From NCBI GenBank assembly GCA_017472105.1, contig JAFUQY010000400.1:1-16084 (forward strand): a stretch of 16,084 nucleotides of DNA, in the 5' to 3' direction. A program made the translations under genes and the position numbers. Position 1 is the stretch's first letter; every line of letters starts with the position of its first letter. This stretch comes from Clostridia bacterium. Lineage in GTDB: Bacteria; Bacillota_A; Clostridia; Oscillospirales; CAG-272. This document shows positions 6,801 through 15,278 of the stretch, one piece after another. The notes beneath the pieces are model-generated. The model was not told where the DNA came from. It made no database searches and worked only from the letters and a program-made list of their open reading frames with translations.

Positions 6801-9800
6801 TTACAGCTGTACAAGTTCCAGCCTTCCGGCAGGCGAGGGAACGGTGATCGAAAGCGCATCCGATGTGCCGTCAGAGGAAACCGTGCCGCAGGAGATGCCG
6901 TTCAGCCGGACTTCGTATTCGCCCGCAGGCAGTCCCTTGAGAGACACCGTATCGGGATCCGCACCCGGTACAGCAGTGAGATCGAACATCAGCGTGCGGA
7001 GTTCCCGGTCAATCACGGCACATGTCCAGCGGTGCGTCAGGAATTCAAGCGAAATCTTTCTCTCAACCAGATTCAGCCGGCGGAAAAGTCCGTCATGCGG
7101 CATCACGGTGAGTTTGCCGTCGTTCTCCGTCACATCGCATCCCCAGCCGGTCAGACCGAAGACGGGATCGTGTTCGACAACATCTGCGGAGAGAAGCTGG
7201 AGACCCGCCCAGAGCGAAATATCCGACTCAGCGGACTCACTGTACGGGAAACCGTGATCCCAGTTGTACGGGAAGGACGCGTGATAATTGCCCCATGCTG
7301 TGCCGACGGGTCCGATCAGCTCCGGCTGTCCCGAATGGATGTGGACGAACGGCACGAGCTTGAAGGGATAGACGAACGACCACGCATCGGCACTCTCTTC
7401 CGTTTCGTACATGTAGTAATCGTGGAAAATCTTCCCGTGCAGACCGACCGTGTACTGGAACAGCCACCATTCCAGATCCTGCCGGTTGCTCGTGGTCTGC
7501 CAGTACCATACGGGAACCTTGCCCGTCCATGCCACGGATTTGTCGATGGTCTTCTTCATGGTGTCACGCCGTCCGAACATCTTCGAGAAGGTGTATGCGC
7601 CCTCTTCGCCCGTGCTGTCCGTGCCGTATTCGGACGCAAACGGGTATTTCTGAAGGTTCATGGTCTCGCATTTGTTCCGCGACAGCTCCGTCAGACCGAA
7701 TGCCATGGAAATCTCTCCTTCCGCTTCCAGTGCGGCGATGATGTCCGGCACCGTCTGCTCACCCATGAGTCCGATCCACGGCTGGAGCCGGAGAGAAGCG
7801 CGCAGAATCATTCCGGCGGCACGGAGGTACTGTACGGCATCCCAGCGATATTCAAATCCGGGATAGCGTTTTGCCGTTTTGTACATGGACCAGAATGTGT
7901 TGTAGATTCTCGGATAGTTGTACGCACGGGTGCAGAGATGCGGGTACACATTCGGCATCGGGTCGCTCCAGCACCGTCCGCCGCAGCATTTGTGACAGAG
8001 GTATCCGTCATACTGCCCGCCATGAATTACTTCCTTCTCCCAGACGAGCTTCAGAAGATAGTCGTCCATGGCGGAGATTTCGCGCTGAACAGGGAAGTAC
8101 ACCTGCTTTTCCGCGATGAATCCCGCGCCGTCGTACATCTGCTCGAAGTCGTTGTTGCTGCACCGGTTTCCGCCTTCCTTGGGAATATTCCGCGCGTTGT
8201 CCCATTCGAAGAAGCTGTAACAGTGGCAGTCGTCGGGATCGGTGATGCGGCAGTGATCCATGAGAAAATCCGCACGCCGCTGAATGGCAGAGTCAAGCGG
8301 TTCCTCCGTCCAGAATTGGAGCACGCCGCGTCTGTTGTCCGCGTAGGTGACGGTTACATCGATCCGCCCGAGTTTTTTGAAGGTCAGGGCATAACGGCAG
8401 CGGTCGTCCGATTCGGATAACAGCTCAATCACGGCGTCATGATCGGATGCGGTGACGGCGTGAACGGGATGCTTGGTGTGAATGTCGAGCTGTGCCGTCA
8501 TGTTCGTCGGGAAAATCATGCCGGGGTTGACGTGAAGATCGAGAAGTCCCTCGCGGTACAGAAGATCACCCGGATCGCCGAACGCGCCGCCGGTTTTGTG
8601 AATCAGGAAGGAATACCGGATTTCCTCACCCGCCGCGAGAGTGAGACAGGACGGTTTCAGATAGCTCCGATCATCCCGGTTTGCCGCCATACTCTTGATG
8701 TAGTAATACTCAGGCGGATTCATCCACGTGAGCTGAGTGGATTTGAGCGTCCGGTGCTCCAGTGCCGTCCCAGTTTCCGGATCGGGTGTGAAAACGAGCT
8801 TGGTACCGCCGCCTCCCGCACGCTCGAGCAGGATGTACGACGCCTCGTGGGCAATGAAGCTGTCCGCCGCCGCGAGATAGTTTTCGTACGGTTCTTCAAA
8901 CTGCCAGTGATTGTTCCAGCTCACGGGCAGGCAGATATCGTCAAACCGGATCGGCTGGTCCGTCACGTTTTTCAGAAGCAGATCGAGTCGGATGTGGTCG
9001 TCCTCAAGGGCATACGTCTCGGTCAGGGTGAAATCGCGGATGCCGTCATCGTTCGCGGAATTTCCGGAATATGTGACCTGCACGGTGGAAGACGAGACCT
9101 TTTCGATCCGACGGATATCTTCCGAGTGCCCGGTGGATGCATTACGTTCCTCGCCGTTTACGGAATAGCGGAAGATCATCTCGCCAAGGAACTGGTTTTC
9201 GCCGATTTCATACCGGTGCTCTGACTCGTTGGTGACGTAGTTGAGATCGAATGGCTCGTTTTTGACCTTGAGCGAGCGGATTTCACCGTATGAGCCCGTG
9301 ACGAGGGTGTAAAGTTCGTTTTCGATCGTGTGATGCCCGGTCAGCGGAACGATCGAGGTGTTGTTGAACTGCACGCCTGCGGATTCCGCGATCACGCCGC
9401 ATACACCGGATGAGAAGGTTTCATCGGTCAATTCAGCCGCGGAAATGCCGGGATTCTCGCTGCGGAAAAAGCTCGCTTCGCGGTCGTTCTGCACCCGGAC
9501 GGAAATCTCACTGCCGCTGCAGATGATGCGGACATGCGTGCAGGTCACCGGTTCAATCGCAATTCCGCAGGAGGAGAGCACCGTTTCCTCACCGTTCACG
9601 CATCTGCCGAAGGAGGCGGTGTCCGATACGGAATCGAGTCTGAGAAAATATGAATTCTTCTCGTCCGTCATGCGGAAAACGATCACAGCGGATCCTTCCT
9701 CGGTCATCTGGACGGTGAGAAGATAGTCAAAATCCGTGTAGACCGCCGTCGTGTGAACAAGCGGAGAACCGTCCTCCCAGCGGTAGTAGGTGCGGTAATC

Positions 9801-9947
9801 GGGATGCACGCCCCATGTTCCCGCCGGTACGCCTTCCGTCAGCGTCCATTTTCCCGCACTGACCCAGCCGTCGGTACGGTATTCGCCGAACGCGTTCCCA
9901 GGATGACTGTCAGCAGGATCGCGCACAAAAATGATGTTCTTATCCAT
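6801..9947 (-). CDS. Large carbohydrate-active-type protein, 1048 aa, DUF5695-like (recalled)
   Basis: The N-terminal ~200 residues are strand-rich (FLRLDSVSD, GVQFNNTSIV) and resemble a concanavalin/LamG-like jelly roll. Residues about 205-550 look like further beta-sandwich domains of the kind that precede helical toroid glycosidases. From about 552 to 945 the sequence is helix- and aromatic-rich, as in an (alpha/alpha)6 barrel, with EYGTDSTGEEGAY (763-775), WYWQTTSNRQDLEWWLF (814-830) and WGNYHASFPYNWDHGF (885-900). A final small beta domain (about 950-1048) ends in LKGLPAGEYEV. The overall pattern recalls DUF5695 proteins, but that is memory and not a search result. A cysteine cluster, CHKCCGGRC, lies at 651-659. 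There is no signal peptide. The ATG has GGAGAA five bases upstream. It is second in an operon, 34 bp after the alginate-lyase-like gene. Activity and substrate are unknown. Confidence 0.7.
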   Translation of the reverse strand: MDKNIIFVRDPADSHPGNAFGEYRTDGWVSAGKWTLTEGVPAGTWGVHPDYRTYYRWEDGSPLVHTTAVYTDFDYLLTVQMTEEGSAVIVFRMTDEKNSYFLRLDSVSDTASFGRCVNGEETVLSSCGIAIEPVTCTHVRIICSGSEISVRVQNDREASFFRSENPGISAAELTDETFSSGVCGVIAESAGVQFNNTSIVPLTGHHTIENELYTLVTGSYGEIRSLKVKNEPFDLNYVTNESEHRYEIGENQFLGEMIFRYSVNGEERNASTGHSEDIRRIEKVSSSTVQVTYSGNSANDDGIRDFTLTETYALEDDHIRLDLLLKNVTDQPIRFDDICLPVSWNNHWQFEEPYENYLAAADSFIAHEASYILLERAGGGGTKLVFTPDPETGTALEHRTLKSTQLTWMNPPEYYYIKSMAANRDDRSYLKPSCLTLAAGEEIRYSFLIHKTGGAFGDPGDLLYREGLLDLHVNPGMIFPTNMTAQLDIHTKHPVHAVTASDHDAVIELLSESDDRCRYALTFKKLGRIDVTVTYADNRRGVLQFWTEEPLDSAIQRRADFLMDHCRITDPDDCHCYSFFEWDNARNIPKEGGNRCSNNDFEQMYDGAGFIAEKQVYFPVQREISAMDDYLLKLVWEKEVIHGGQYDGYLCHKCCGGRCWSDPMPNVYPHLCTRAYNYPRIYNTFWSMYKTAKRYPGFEYRWDAVQYLRAAGMILRASLRLQPWIGLMGEQTVPDIIAALEAEGEISMAFGLTELSRNKCETMNLQKYPFASEYGTDSTGEEGAYTFSKMFGRRDTMKKTIDKSVAWTGKVPVWYWQTTSNRQDLEWWLFQYTVGLHGKIFHDYYMYETEESADAWSFVYPFKLVPFVHIHSGQPELIGPVGTAWGNYHASFPYNWDHGFPYSESAESDISLWAGLQLLSADVVEHDPVFGLTGWGCDVTENDGKLTVMPHDGLFRRLNLVERKISLEFLTHRWTCAVIDRELRTLMFDLTAVPGADPDTVSLKGLPAGEYEVRLNGISCGTVSSDGTSDALSITVPSPAGRLELVQL

Positions 9948-9981
9948 ATGTATTCTCCAGTTGTAATTGAATTTTCAATCA

Positions 9982-12669
9982 TCAGTCCGCTTCATGACGG
10001 GTTCCGAAGATGCGCAGAACACCGAACTCGAGAAGTCCGTGCACATTTCCGCGGAGTGCGTCCGGGTATTCGGTCGTTTTGCGGATTTTCAGATACCGGA
10101 ATCGGCTGCCGCAGAGCTCGGGCTTCACGTTCACTTCGTGGTATTCCTGCGTGTATGCGGCTTCTTTTTCGGTCAGGCAGATCCAGGTTTCACCGTCGTC
10201 CGAGCCGAAGACCTGCACGCCTGCCAGCCGGTCGGAGAATCCAAGCCGCGCACGGAAACCGAATTTTGTCACGCAGATGCGGTATTCTTCGCCGAAATCC
10301 ATGATGTGCGCCCTGTCCACTGCCTTGTAGTAGCCGCAGAACGTACCTTCGGGATCGATCAGGTTGTGAATTTCCTCGCCCATCGTGGATTCGCGCACCA
10401 GCTTTACGTAATCGAGCGAGGTGCTGCCGGTGTAGGGATCGTCTGCCAGAACGGGTGAGAGCGGTTCAAGATTCCCGACCGCGCGTCCCAGTTCCGCGAG
10501 ACAGCCGGCAAACGCCGTGTCGGATGATGTCAGTGCACGATTTGCCGCATCAAGCGCATTCCGGTATTCGGCAAGTGATGCGCGGGTGTAGGGTGTATCC
10601 GGATCAAATCCGGCAGAAACGGTGCTCATAGCGGAACCCCTGTCCGGGCAGCCGGTGATTTCAGCCTTCCGGAGAGCGCACGTTTCGCCGAGGGATGCCG
10701 TGACAAAGAGCGTGAATGTCCCCGCAGTATCGGGCGTCCATGTCAGAACCCCGGCGGATGTGTCAAATACAGCTCCGTCCGGCAGACCTTCACAGGCATA
10801 AACCGCACGCGCATCGGACGCTTTAAAGGCAAGCGTGAGCAGTGCGTTCCGGTATGTGACGGATGTGACCGTGTTTCCGCCGTTGAATCGGAGCAGGTCG
10901 ATCGCCGCACGTCCTTCGGTGGGCTCATCGGGCTTGATATCAACGGCGTCAAGGTCTGCATAAGTCCCAGCGATCTCCGAGACGGCAATGGTGTAGAAAT
11001 CCCCGAAATTCTCCGATGCCGCGCGGGTGCAGATGACGTATTTCCACTCGCCATGCGTGTCGGGCAGGAGAATCTCATCGCGCACACAGCTCAGCTTCAG
11101 TTTTGCCGTCCCGTCCGTGCGGATGCGGAGTGCAATTGCCGTACGGTCGGAGCCGCTGTCGGTCATGGCAAGCACGGCGGGCGCATCGGATCTCACAAAC
11201 CGCACGAATCCGACGCCATCTTCCCGAATCACCGACATTGCCCCGGGATTCTGCACCATCGAACCGCGGTCTTCCGCTTCCGTGCGCCAGTGAACCTGCG
11301 GCCGTGCGAGAAGATTCGCGTCCCATGCAGCGTCCTCCGGCAGAAACAGCCAGAAATCTCCGCCGCCGTCGACGTTGTCCCAGTTCACGACCCGGTGTCC
11401 GCAGGAATAATACACTGAGGGAACCTTGCGCAGAAAGCCTTCGGTGAAATACGGGTACTTTTCTGCAAGATTTACATCTTTTCTGCGATATGTGTAGTAG
11501 ACATAAAGATCCCAGAAATTGATTGTCCGGTAGCGGCCGCGGTAGTTCGGTGAATAATCGGTGTAGTTGTCCGCAATCACGCCGTCCCGGACAGAGAATG
11601 GCACGGGAACCCAGCTGGAATCATACCCGAGCATGTAGCGGAAGAAGAAATCGGCGGCTGAGAGAATCCGGTCGTCGTCGAACTCGTAGATCCCGACCGC
11701 GTCATCCTCCGACGATACGGTGCCGGAGACCGGGTCGACTTTTGTGTTCTGCGAGAGCAGCATCCGCGCGAGAATGGCGGCATTGGTCAGATCTCCGCAG
11801 CCGTGTGCCTGATCGCGTCCCATCTCAACATGCTGGATCACCGGTTCCGGGAGTACTCTGCCGCTTCCTTCGGGCTGTCCGACTTCATCGACGGTCGTGA
11901 TTTTGCGGAACAGACGCCGGACGGAGCCGTTGAAGCCGGGATTGGCGGCGTTTCTGTTCACCGTGAACCACTCCACGGTTTTGGCGTATCCGTCCGTGTC
12001 ATCGAGGAAGAGATAAGCCGACATCGCACCGATCACGGTGTAGAGATGCTGATTCATGAACCCGCTGCAATCGGAGAGAAACGCCGCAAGAGCCGGACGG
12101 AGCAGATTTTCGGAAAACGCCGCGATTTCTTCGTCTGTCCAGTGAAGCGCGTCCTTTGTGTATCCGTCGGAGGGTTCGAAATCCGAATACCGGATCAGCT
12201 CCGCTGCAATGCACATCCGGTTCATGGGAATGCCGACGTGAATGTGCGCGTCCGGGAAATACCGGAATTCCGCCGGGTTCAGCTTCGACCACAGCCGCAG
12301 AATCGTCACTGCATTCGCACGATAACGCGGATTTCCGGTCACGATGTAGAGAACCGCCTGTGTGTACGCGGTCAGACCGTCGCGGATGAACTGGCTGTTG
12401 GTGCCTTTTGACGCAAAAGCGGTGGTTTCCGGATCACGCAGACAGACCGGCGGCTCGAAAGCTGCGGATTCCGACGCGAGCATGTCGAGGAAATATGTTT
12501 TCCACGTCTCCGTCTGTGCGCGCACATGCTTCTGCACGGTGAGAATCTGCTCCTGCGTCAGTCCGACTCCCGGATGCACCAGTCCGCTCTCGCTCCTGTG
12601 AGAACGCACGGATGGGAGATACGGCGTCAGAAGTGCGCGGATGGCTGACTGCTGTGCGGTTTGTTCCAT
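9982..12669 (-). CDS. Alginate-lyase-like multidomain protein (lyase + Ig-like + FIVAR-like + discoidin)
   Basis: An 895-residue protein. Residues 30-460 match the alginate lyase superfamily, an (alpha/alpha) toroid. LVHPGVGLTQEQ (30-41) is the typical opening, FIRDGLTAYTQAVLYIVTGNPRY follows at 94-116, MNQHLY (205-210) carries the proposed catalytic Asn206/His208 region, and HVEMGRDQAHGCGDL (280-294) is a conserved helix. After it come a beta-sandwich (about 480-600), a putative Ig-like domain with VFDTSAGVLTWTPDTAG (634-650), a helical FIVAR-like piece (about 694-735) and a discoidin-like C-terminus (about 750-890). The family cleaves uronate-containing polymers by beta-elimination, but the substrate here is unknown. 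GAGG lies seven bases before the ATG, and a promoter with an extended -10 precedes it. No signal peptide is present, in spite of three binding-type modules. It is first in a two-gene operon. Confidence 0.78.
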   Translation of the reverse strand: MEQTAQQSAIRALLTPYLPSVRSHRSESGLVHPGVGLTQEQILTVQKHVRAQTETWKTYFLDMLASESAAFEPPVCLRDPETTAFASKGTNSQFIRDGLTAYTQAVLYIVTGNPRYRANAVTILRLWSKLNPAEFRYFPDAHIHVGIPMNRMCIAAELIRYSDFEPSDGYTKDALHWTDEEIAAFSENLLRPALAAFLSDCSGFMNQHLYTVIGAMSAYLFLDDTDGYAKTVEWFTVNRNAANPGFNGSVRRLFRKITTVDEVGQPEGSGRVLPEPVIQHVEMGRDQAHGCGDLTNAAILARMLLSQNTKVDPVSGTVSSEDDAVGIYEFDDDRILSAADFFFRYMLGYDSSWVPVPFSVRDGVIADNYTDYSPNYRGRYRTINFWDLYVYYTYRRKDVNLAEKYPYFTEGFLRKVPSVYYSCGHRVVNWDNVDGGGDFWLFLPEDAAWDANLLARPQVHWRTEAEDRGSMVQNPGAMSVIREDGVGFVRFVRSDAPAVLAMTDSGSDRTAIALRIRTDGTAKLKLSCVRDEILLPDTHGEWKYVICTRAASENFGDFYTIAVSEIAGTYADLDAVDIKPDEPTEGRAAIDLLRFNGGNTVTSVTYRNALLTLAFKASDARAVYACEGLPDGAVFDTSAGVLTWTPDTAGTFTLFVTASLGETCALRKAEITGCPDRGSAMSTVSAGFDPDTPYTRASLAEYRNALDAANRALTSSDTAFAGCLAELGRAVGNLEPLSPVLADDPYTGSTSLDYVKLVRESTMGEEIHNLIDPEGTFCGYYKAVDRAHIMDFGEEYRICVTKFGFRARLGFSDRLAGVQVFGSDDGETWICLTEKEAAYTQEYHEVNVKPELCGSRFRYLKIRKTTEYPDALRGNVHGLLEFGVLRIFGTRHEAD

Positions 12670-12699
12670 AACAGTACCTCGTCCTGTTGTTTTTCTTTC

Positions 12700-12708
12700 A
12701 TTATATCA
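12700..12708 (-). promoter_or_regulatory. Extended -10 promoter for alginate-lyase-like operon
   Basis: On the minus strand TGATATAAT carries an extended -10 (TGN-TATAAT, 12708-12700). The -35 position has only TTTCAA with 17-bp spacing, which is weak. The start would be near 12693, about 24 bases before the ATG. A weak -35 with an extended -10 is typical of regulated promoters. Confidence 0.65.
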
Positions 12709-12720
12709 CAGAATCCGTGA
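12706..12720. promoter_or_regulatory. Candidate operator: 15-bp palindrome abutting the -10 box
   Basis: TCACAGAATCCGTGA reads as TCACGGATTCTGTGA on the other strand. The halves TCAC/GTGA and GA/TC match exactly, with mismatches only at the centre and one symmetric pair. It fills the spacer immediately upstream of the minus-strand -10 box, where a repressor dimer would block RNA polymerase. No regulator gene is in the window, so the binding protein is unknown. Confidence 0.4.
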
Positions 12721-12762
12721 AATTGAAATGTTTCCGTGCAGTTCTTCCGGAATTATTTGTCC

Positions 12763-12800
12763 CCGGCGGCAATTGCATGAACCGGTTGAAATTCCGCCGG
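12763..12800. promoter_or_regulatory. Inverted repeat bracketing the M55 gene -35 region
   Basis: CCGGCGG at 12763-12769 is mirrored by CCGCCGG at 12794-12800. The pairing can extend into AATT on both sides with one bulged base. The perfect palindrome AACCGGTT (12780-12787) lies between the arms and overlaps the -35 box. It could be an operator or a cruciform-forming site. No T-run follows, so it is not a terminator for a plus-strand transcript. Confidence 0.4.
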
Positions 12801-12814
12801 ACATGTGATACAAT
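12786..12814 (+). promoter_or_regulatory. Sigma-70 promoter for M55 peptidase
   Basis: TTGAAA at 12786-12791 and TACAAT at 12809-12814 are separated by 17 bp, and TGTGA precedes the -10. The predicted start is near 12821. It faces away from the alginate-lyase-like operon promoter, and the two -10 contexts share TGTGATAYAAT. Confidence 0.78.
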
Positions 12815-12843
12815 AGAAGAAATACAACAGGGAGGAACGGAAA

Positions 12844-13665
12844 ATGTACAAACGGATTTTACTTCTGTGTGATCTCGAGGGCGTCAACAACGTCGTCGGC
12901 GTGCCGTATGAAGGTCTTCTCAAGGGAACGGAACAGTGGGAAACTGCAAGACGTCAGGCGGCACTGGAGCTGAACGCGGCGGCAGATGCCCTGTACGAAG
13001 CGGGAGCGGAGACGGTTGCGCTCTGGGACAACCACGGCGGCGGAAAGAACATCGACCCCGCAGATCTTGACAGCAGGATCACCTTGATCGAGCCGAAGGG
13101 ACTGCGTCTCAGTTTTGCCAAGGATGCGTTCGACTGCGTGTGCTTCTTCGGATATCATGCCATGGAAGGAACCCTCGGCGGTGTTCTGGCGCATACCATG
13201 AGCAGCAAGACCGTGCAGTTTTACAAACTCAACGGGAAGTACATCGGGGAAGTCGACATGGACGCCGCGATCTGTGCATCCCACGGAATTGCATCCTGCT
13301 TCTACGCCGGCGGTGACATTGCGTGCGCTCAGGCTCAGCGTGCAGTCGACGGCATTGTGACCGTTGTGACGAAGACGGAATTGGAACGCAATCGCGCAAT
13401 TTTCCGGGACAACGCGGAGCTCCTTGCCGAAATCCGCGAAAAAATCGTCGAAGCGGTGAACAGAACGGTTCCGATCCGCACGCTCAGCTTCCCGTGCACG
13501 ATGGAAAAATCGTTCAAGCGCGTGGAAGATGCGGCGGCGTATCTGGCGAGACTGCGTTCCCTCGGCATCGACGCGGCGTATCCCGATGACGATATCCTCG
13601 GCAGGGACGCACACACCGTGTCAGCCGTTGTTACCGATACGGATACCTTCATCCGGTGCATCTGA
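12844..13665 (+). CDS. M55 family metallopeptidase (DppA-type D-aminopeptidase)
   Basis: A 273-residue protein matching the M55 family, whose type member is the Bacillus subtilis zinc D-aminopeptidase DppA. That enzyme releases D-alanine from D-Ala-containing peptides and forms a decamer. Visible metal-site motifs are CDLEG (Asp10, Glu12), WDNHGG (His64), GYHA (His105) and GEVDMD (Glu136). His117 in LAHTMS matches the conserved HSM-type site. Length is close to DppA. The start is supported by GGGAGGAA eight bases before the ATG and by a good promoter. No dpp-type peptide transporter follows, unlike the B. subtilis operon, so a role in peptidoglycan-peptide recycling is inferred from the family only. 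msrA follows after 50 bp on the same strand. Confidence 0.88.
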   Translation: MYKRILLLCDLEGVNNVVGVPYEGLLKGTEQWETARRQAALELNAAADALYEAGAETVALWDNHGGGKNIDPADLDSRITLIEPKGLRLSFAKDAFDCVCFFGYHAMEGTLGGVLAHTMSSKTVQFYKLNGKYIGEVDMDAAICASHGIASCFYAGGDIACAQAQRAVDGIVTVVTKTELERNRAIFRDNAELLAEIREKIVEAVNRTVPIRTLSFPCTMEKSFKRVEDAAAYLARLRSLGIDAAYPDDDILGRDAHTVSAVVTDTDTFIRCI

Positions 13666-13715
13666 GGAGAATATATTACTATATATAATAATGAAGAAAA
13701 CAGGAGATACGGAAA

Positions 13716-14303
13716 ATGAATCTTACGCATGAGACGGAAAATGTGATTTACCTTGCCGGCGGATGCTTCTGGGGAGTCGAGCACCTGATGCAGTCCATAA
13801 CCGGTGTGATCGATGCCCGGAGCGGATATGCCAACGGAACCGGAGAAGAGGACGCCGACTACAAAACGGTCTGCACCGGCAAAACCGGATTCCGCGAAAC
13901 GGTGCGTGTGGAATACGATCCCGGCGTTGTGAGTCTGGAGGCGATTCTGATGGCGTACTTTTACGTGATCGACCCGGGCGTGCAGAACCGTCAGGGAAAC
14001 GACATCGGCACGCAGTATCAGACGGGAATCTACTACACGAATGAAAAGGCAAAAGAAACCGTCGAGCGCATCGCGGCAATCGAGAAGAGCGGATGTGACC
14101 GGTTCTGCGTGGAAATCGGCCCGCTCAGAAATTTCTTCTCCGCCGAGGAATACCATCAGAACTATCTCGAAAAGAATCCGGACGGCTACTGCCACATCCC
14201 GTGGAGTGAAATGAAGCTGTTCCGGGGACTGCGGATCGAAGCGGAGGAATACACAAAGCCCGCCGCAGAAGTGATCCGCGAAAAAACAGAAACACAGGAG
14301 TGA
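13716..14303 (+). CDS. msrA: Peptide-methionine (S)-S-oxide reductase MsrA
   Basis: A 195-residue MsrA, which reduces methionine S-sulfoxide in proteins and free amino acid using thioredoxin-type reductants. The catalytic motif GGCFWG has Cys17. Other family hallmarks are YANG (38-41), VCTGKTGFRETVRVEYDP (52-69, with Glu61), VIDPG (84-88), GNDIGTQYQTGIYY (94-107) and a C-terminal NPDGYCHIPW with Cys159, which could act as a resolving cysteine. Length and motif order are normal for the family. AGGAG lies nine bases before the ATG at 13716. The 50-bp gap after the M55 gene is AT-rich (TATAAT at 13684-13689) but has no good -35, so co-transcription with the peptidase is likely. The next gene begins one base after its stop, which implies tight coupling. 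Confidence 0.95.
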   Translation: MNLTHETENVIYLAGGCFWGVEHLMQSITGVIDARSGYANGTGEEDADYKTVCTGKTGFRETVRVEYDPGVVSLEAILMAYFYVIDPGVQNRQGNDIGTQYQTGIYYTNEKAKETVERIAAIEKSGCDRFCVEIGPLRNFFSAEEYHQNYLEKNPDGYCHIPWSEMKLFRGLRIEAEEYTKPAAEVIREKTETQE

Positions 14304-14307
14304 CATG

Positions 14308-15270
14308 ATGAAAATACTGAAAACAACGGGTAAAATCTGCCTTGGTGTCCTGACTGCCGGAATTGCACTGGCGGCGGTGGTTGTTGGCGGATTGAATATC
14401 GCAAAATTTGCCATTTACCGCGACTATTACGCCGCAGAATCCGCGCTGTGCAGGAATCCCGGGCTGAGTGACGGCTTTGTCTGTCAGGGTATTTCCGCGG
14501 CCGACGAAGCGGGGCTGATTCTCGTCTCCGGCTACATGAAGGATGGTACCTCATCCCGCATCTACGTCACCACGACCGACAGCGAATCGTATTACGTGAC
14601 CCTGCACTGTGACGGTGAGACTTACACGGGTCATGCCGGCGGAATTGCGGTGTCCGGGGATACGGCATACATCGCAAACGGAAGCAAAATTTTCTCGTTC
14701 CCGCTCAGTGACGTTCTCGGAGCGGAAAACGGAGACAGCGTGAACATCGGGCAGGGCGTGAAGGTCAACAACAAGGCGTCCTTCCTCTATACAGATGACG
14801 AGTACCTGTATGTCGGCTCGTACATGGATTCCTCGAGAACACCGCCGGAGGAGCATGTTTTTGAGACAGCGGAGGGTACGCATAAGGCGATCTGCTCCGT
14901 CTATGCTATCGGTGATCTTTCTGCGCCCGTTCGGGTGTATTCCATCCGCGACTACGTGCAGGGCATCTGCTTCACACCCGACGGCAGAATCGTGCTGTCC
15001 ACATCCCACGGTCTCACCAGCTCCGTGTATTACGTCTATAACGCCGCCGACGCCGTGGATTCCGGGAATACGTTCGACGGTGTACCCGTGTTCTATCTCG
15101 ATCATGCAGTCGCTGAAATCACCGGACCCGCCATGGCGGAGGGAATGGATTATTTCCGCGGCAGTCTGATCACGCTCACGGAAAGCGCATCGGACAAATA
15201 CATCTTCGGCAAGCTGTTCTTCGCCAACGATCTCGCAAGTCTGGATCTGAACACGCTTCTCAGCAAATGA
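14308..15270 (+). CDS. Membrane-anchored propeller-like protein, unknown function
   Basis: The protein has a single N-terminal transmembrane helix (about residues 10-32, after MKILKTTGK) with the rest predicted outside the membrane. The exported part has repeated strand motifs such as GLILVSGYM, HAGGIAVSGDTAYIAN, FLYTDDEYLYVGSYM and GICFTPDGRIVLSTSHG, which suggest a beta-propeller of the YncE/quinoprotein type. I recall similar uncharacterised Clostridia proteins sharing the HAGGIA and STSHGL signatures, but cannot verify this here. Two adjacent ATGs are possible (14305 and 14308). AGGAG at 14296-14300 is four bases from the first and seven from the second, so 14308 (320 residues) is chosen. 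It begins just after msrA and probably belongs to that operon. Its ligand is unknown. Confidence 0.8.
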   Translation: MKILKTTGKICLGVLTAGIALAAVVVGGLNIAKFAIYRDYYAAESALCRNPGLSDGFVCQGISAADEAGLILVSGYMKDGTSSRIYVTTTDSESYYVTLHCDGETYTGHAGGIAVSGDTAYIANGSKIFSFPLSDVLGAENGDSVNIGQGVKVNNKASFLYTDDEYLYVGSYMDSSRTPPEEHVFETAEGTHKAICSVYAIGDLSAPVRVYSIRDYVQGICFTPDGRIVLSTSHGLTSSVYYVYNAADAVDSGNTFDGVPVFYLDHAVAEITGPAMAEGMDYFRGSLITLTESASDKYIFGKLFFANDLASLDLNTLLSK

Positions 15271-15278
15271 TGAATCAG

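Noticed and set aside
7032..8420. A 462-residue plus-strand frame inside the 1048-residue gene region
   Set aside because: It is antisense, with no ribosome site and no domain; the minus-strand gene is continuous and convincing.
12706..12720. Reading the TGTGA/TCACA palindrome as a CRP site
   Set aside because: The spacing between half-sites is too short for the TGTGA-N6-TCACA layout and the half-sites face the opposite way, so it is kept only as a generic operator candidate.
13691..13732. A 13-codon frame (MKKTGDTENESYA) overlapping the msrA start, considered as a leader peptide
   Set aside because: The nearest AGGAG-like site is about 20 bases away, too far for initiation, and the peptide shows no attenuation-type residue runs.
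13335..14414. A 359-residue minus-strand frame opposite the M55 and msrA genes
   Set aside because: It spans two clear plus-strand genes and their intergenic region and shows no family motif.
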